DNA of 60,000 nt from assembly GCF_910592395.1 (NCBI RefSeq), contig NC_088309.1, forward strand, positions 24,060,599 to 24,120,598. The letters are read 5' to 3'. Position 1 is the first letter of the stretch. Each line of letters begins with the position of its first letter. The stretch is from Lineus longissimus (Eukaryota; Nemertea; Pilidiophora; Heteronemertea; Lineidae). Shown here in pieces: positions 58,501-60,000 of this stretch. The notes below the pieces were generated by a model. It was not told where the DNA came from and searched no databases. It saw only the letters and a program-made list of their open reading frames with translations. Made by a program: the position numbers and the translations under genes.

Positions 58501-60000
58501 AAGCATCTTGAGGCCAGAGGGCGTTGAGACAATTCTAACTCATCACAGTCATCAGAAAGCATTGGCTGAAAATATGGATCGAAATCTTTACCAGCAACTA
58601 TACTCCTTAGTGAATCAATATCACAGAATCTTGACCCAGGTGAAAGTGAACGAGGCAATGAGTCCTTGGGATAGCCACTTTCAACATGAGGAGAATCACG
58701 GTTAGATAAGTCAAAGGAACTATTGTTCGAGTGCTGAAAAGAACTCAGAACGTCATCTAAGGTTTTAAATGCCTCTTTTTCATTCCACAACGCATCCTCA
58801 ATAGAATCTAAATCTTTCTTTTGAGAGTCAGCAGAGGCACTGACAACGGGTGAAACTCGCGAAATTTGATCTAACGATCCGAAGTCTGAATGTTGATACG
58901 AACCAAGAACATCGTCCAAAGCTTGCAGTGCAGCTTCTTCGTCAGATGCAAGTGATTTAGAATTCGGAGCTAGCAATGTTGCGGAGATTGAACTTTCTTT
59001 TGGTTCACTTTGCAGATCGTTGGACAGAGATTTCGTAATTTCCATTTCACCGAAGGATGCAGAATTTGAGCAAACAACTTCTGCAATAGGAGTATTTTGA
59101 GAATGAATGGCTGGAACATCTCGACCATGAGGGACGTGTCGCGGGTTACCCATGTCTGGGGTTGGACTTTTTGGTCTCAAGCGAGAGTTCAGACTTATTG
59201 AAGCTGACACATCTGTGGTGGGGATCGTTGTCCTGAACAAAGAAGAATCTAGACTTTTTGGTGAGGCAACGAAGCTGTTATCCAATGAGGAACGTGCAGC
59301 TCTAGTCAAATCTACGGTGGGGATGCGGACATCATCTTTATCTGAAGAAAAGCTGAGCATTCTAGTGTTAGCAGACTTTGAGCAAACATTCTCAAATTTT
59401 CCAGAAGAATTGGGAGACTGAAGAAACACTTCATCACTTTTTGAATCCTTTCTTGGAAAATATTTCAATTGCATTTCCACTGCGGAAGTATCAACTTTCA
59501 GTTCCTCTATCTTTTGAATCATGTTGCGAACACTTGGTTTCTGCTCTTCAATAATTTGTGGCGCCACTTCCGAGAAAGCACCATCGTTGTCACTGCTAAC
59601 ATTTCCGGAGTCACCCCAACATTCTGATGCGTCATCCAGAATTGTAGCGGCTTCACTTGTACTGAAAATAGCTGAATCGGAGCTCTTCCTTTGAGATCGA
59701 GGGCGGAATTTCCGTCTTGATTTCTTGATAGGAGCAGACACAGTCTCCTCTGAGTTATCAATGTTGACATTGTTACAAACTTCAGCATTTTCATCAACCA
59801 TGTCAGACACATGATCTTCCAAGGCCGAACACCCTGGTGAAATCAGATCCAATTCATTGCTTTTGGACCCAGCAGCAACGGATTCAGAACAAAGCACACT
59901 GTCTTTAGTTTCAACGTCATTTCTGATGGGACCAACCTGATCAGCATTATTTGTTACTTCAACATATGTATGGCCAACAGAAACGCCATCTTGAGCCACG
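37327..60000 (-). CDS. PDZD2: Multi-PDZ scaffold, PDZD2/pro-IL-16-like, 3' part, 8 exons
   Basis: Exons, 5' to 3': (window edge)-57902, 57693-57576, 57345-57213, 49112-47340, 45420-42620, 42348-42203, 39904-37724, 37505-37327 (stop TGA 37327-37329). Phases join throughout, giving at least 3142 codons; the frame is open at the window edge, so the start lies outside. Five PDZ domains are spread over long Ser/Pro/acidic disordered segments. The last one (GLGFCIEGGMGSLLGDVPVR, RIFKSGPAQ, GDEILKVN, FEAWNVLK) closely follows the C-terminal PDZ of PDZD2 and pro-interleukin-16, including the Gly-Ser-Leu-x-Gly-Asp insert. These proteins are intracellular scaffolds that can be cleaved to release C-terminal PDZ fragments. 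Which vertebrate paralogue is closest cannot be settled here; an ancestor-like single gene is plausible. Confidence 0.75.
37724..39904 (-). CDS. PDZD2: PDZ gene exon (2181 nt): disordered region and first half of PDZ-e
   Basis: About 660 acidic, Ser/Thr-rich residues lead to PDZ-e (MEVSLVKGTTGLGFCIEGGM, then VPVRIKRIFKS). The canonical GLGF loop is intact. An Asp-rich linker (DVPSDPDVYDAESP) lies just before the domain. Acceptor TTTTAG, donor GTAGGT. Confidence 0.85.
39905..42202 (-). other. PDZ gene intron with transposon-end fragment
   Basis: No exon is needed here, because the flanking exons join in phase. At about 41965-42010 GAAACCTCTCTTAGCAGACA followed by TCTCCCATTCAGGACGCCCC resembles the inverted-repeat end of the pogo-like element found in the CERT intron. 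No partner end was found. Confidence 0.5.
42203..42348 (-). CDS. PDZD2: PDZ gene exon: second half of PDZ-d
   Basis: A 146-nt exon encoding EGDYLLCVNSTVVIGLSQAR and the closing helix and strand (LLPRGLNKLILST). It joins the giant exon in phase 2 and the next exon through a split Gly codon. Acceptor ATTACAG, donor GTGGGT. Confidence 0.85.
42620..45420 (-). CDS. PDZD2: PDZ gene giant exon (2801 nt): PDZ-c end, long disordered region, PDZ-d start
   Basis: It opens with the rest of PDZ-c (VLINGVCYRNDLVKIGDRLL, VKCVNITGDVTITLLRK). About 800 residues of disorder follow, with SPPASPPRVPPRSG and PPPVPIKPRTP, Pro-rich stretches resembling SH3 ligands. It ends with the first half of PDZ-d (LKSILGIGVKVTVTADGQVM). 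Acceptor TTGCAG, donor GTAAGT. Confidence 0.85.
45421..47339 (-). other. PDZ gene intron (1.9 kb)
   Basis: Intron splitting PDZ-c between GLFQ and VNRVLIN. No repeat or coding structure recognised. Confidence 0.6.
47340..49112 (-). CDS. PDZD2: PDZ gene exon (1773 nt): PDZ-b and start of PDZ-c
   Basis: Acceptor ATTTCAG, donor GTAAGA. About 360 residues of Ser/Lys-rich disorder precede a complete PDZ-b (LILQRLPGEKLGMGLYIKGG, YVEKILPGSPAERL, LKIGDEIVEINGAPLSE, LRIILTVQ). After an acidic linker, the first strands of PDZ-c follow (VLGLSITPSYGSTAGLFQ). Phase 0 at both ends. The frame is open from 49112, well upstream of the first ATG at 48941. Confidence 0.85.
50532..50625 (-). other. Possible small cassette exon in PDZ gene intron
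   Basis: The minus strand shows a pyrimidine tract and acceptor TCTAATTTCAG followed by about 59 nt open in one frame (YLFGAGSFRKQGQR) and a donor GTAAGT. It ends in phase 0, fitting exon 49112, but needs a phase-1 partner upstream, which exon 57213 (phase 0) is not. It is either a false signal or part of an isoform with a further exon I did not find. Confidence 0.2.
51303..51374 (-). mobile_element. tRNA-derived SINE relic
   Basis: On the minus strand AGAGGTCAGTGGCGTGGTGA resembles a box A head and GGGTTCGACTCTCCGAGG a box B with its tail, at tRNA-like spacing. The arms do not pair well enough for a working tRNA. Confidence 0.5.
54098..54165 (+). mobile_element. tRNA-derived SINE relic
   Basis: GCAATGGTGTAGTAGCCTGG (box A-like) and CCCCGGTTTGATCCCAACTG (box B-like) are separated by about 28 bp. 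A partial SINE head on the plus strand. Confidence 0.5.
57213..57693 (-). CDS. PDZD2: PDZ gene exons 57693-57576 and 57345-57213: PDZ-a
   Basis: The first exon encodes the carboxylate-binding loop region (GQSIGIGVICKE, then IFIEEIMPGSLADQDGR). The second encodes VGCQVLQVNSYVMLN and the closing helix and strand (GPVRLILLN). Together with the end of the preceding exon they form a complete PDZ domain; the loop is SIGIG in place of GLGF. It ends in phase 0, matching the next large exon at 49112. Confidence 0.8.
57902..60000 (-). CDS. PDZD2: PDZ gene exon (5' truncated by window): disordered region and start of PDZ-a
   Basis: About 700 codons, open at the right edge with no start codon that must be used. 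Mostly Ser, Asp and Glu-rich disorder with a basic patch (KKSRRKFRPRSQRKSSD) and two similar segments with a DDVLxSxQHS(D/N) pattern (ALDDVLGSYQHSDFGSLD and TLDDVLSSFQHSNNSSFD), an internal duplication. The last residues GLFEVILEK are the first strand of PDZ-a. The donor is GTATTT. Confidence 0.75.

Overview
The window looks like about 60 kb of nuclear DNA from an invertebrate animal. It holds multi-exon genes with GT-AG introns of 0.1 to 8 kb, tRNA-derived SINE relics, a pogo/Tigger-like DNA transposon, a retrotransposon remnant and a large satellite array. The dispersed repeat at about 8.7-9.85 kb (an AGGTGAGCT hairpin head followed by a CGT microsatellite) resembles repeats I associate with bivalves and other marine invertebrates. 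A lophotrochozoan or invertebrate deuterostome fits best, but I cannot name the species.

Three protein-coding genes can be reconstructed exon by exon with consistent codon phases. (1) 2555-7888, plus strand: the 3' two thirds of a ceramide transfer protein (CERT1/COL4A3BP/STARD11), with the FFAT motif and the complete START domain. Its PH-domain exons lie left of the window. (2) 35081-21289, minus strand: a complete 19-exon gene for a 1334-residue coiled-coil protein, identified as an SPAG5/astrin-like spindle and kinetochore protein. (3) about 60000-37327, minus strand: the 3' part (at least 3142 codons) of a giant scaffold with five visible PDZ domains, most like PDZD2/pro-interleukin-16. 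Its 5' end lies right of the window.

Between genes 1 and 2 lies a repeat-rich zone. It begins with a dispersed repeat of about 1.1 kb made of three units of about 302 bp, each carrying a DR3-type AGGTCA pair. Next is a satellite of about 102-bp monomers from 12.8 to 17.5 kb with a higher-order pattern. A 1.8 kb segment (17458-19253) splits one satellite monomer exactly, with no target base lost. This segment contains the remnant of an R2-like restriction-like endonuclease domain followed by about seven copies of a 70-bp repeat. Satellite monomers resume at 19254 and decay towards 20.1 kb.

The three genes do not form a functional unit: ceramide transport, mitotic spindle function and PDZ scaffolding are unrelated. 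Genes 2 and 3 are in tandem on the minus strand; gene 1 converges on gene 2 across the satellite zone. I found no convincing undescribed gene system. The most notable signals are the structured satellite with its exact interruption, the repeat-borne DR3 pairs, and the well-preserved invertebrate astrin-like gene.
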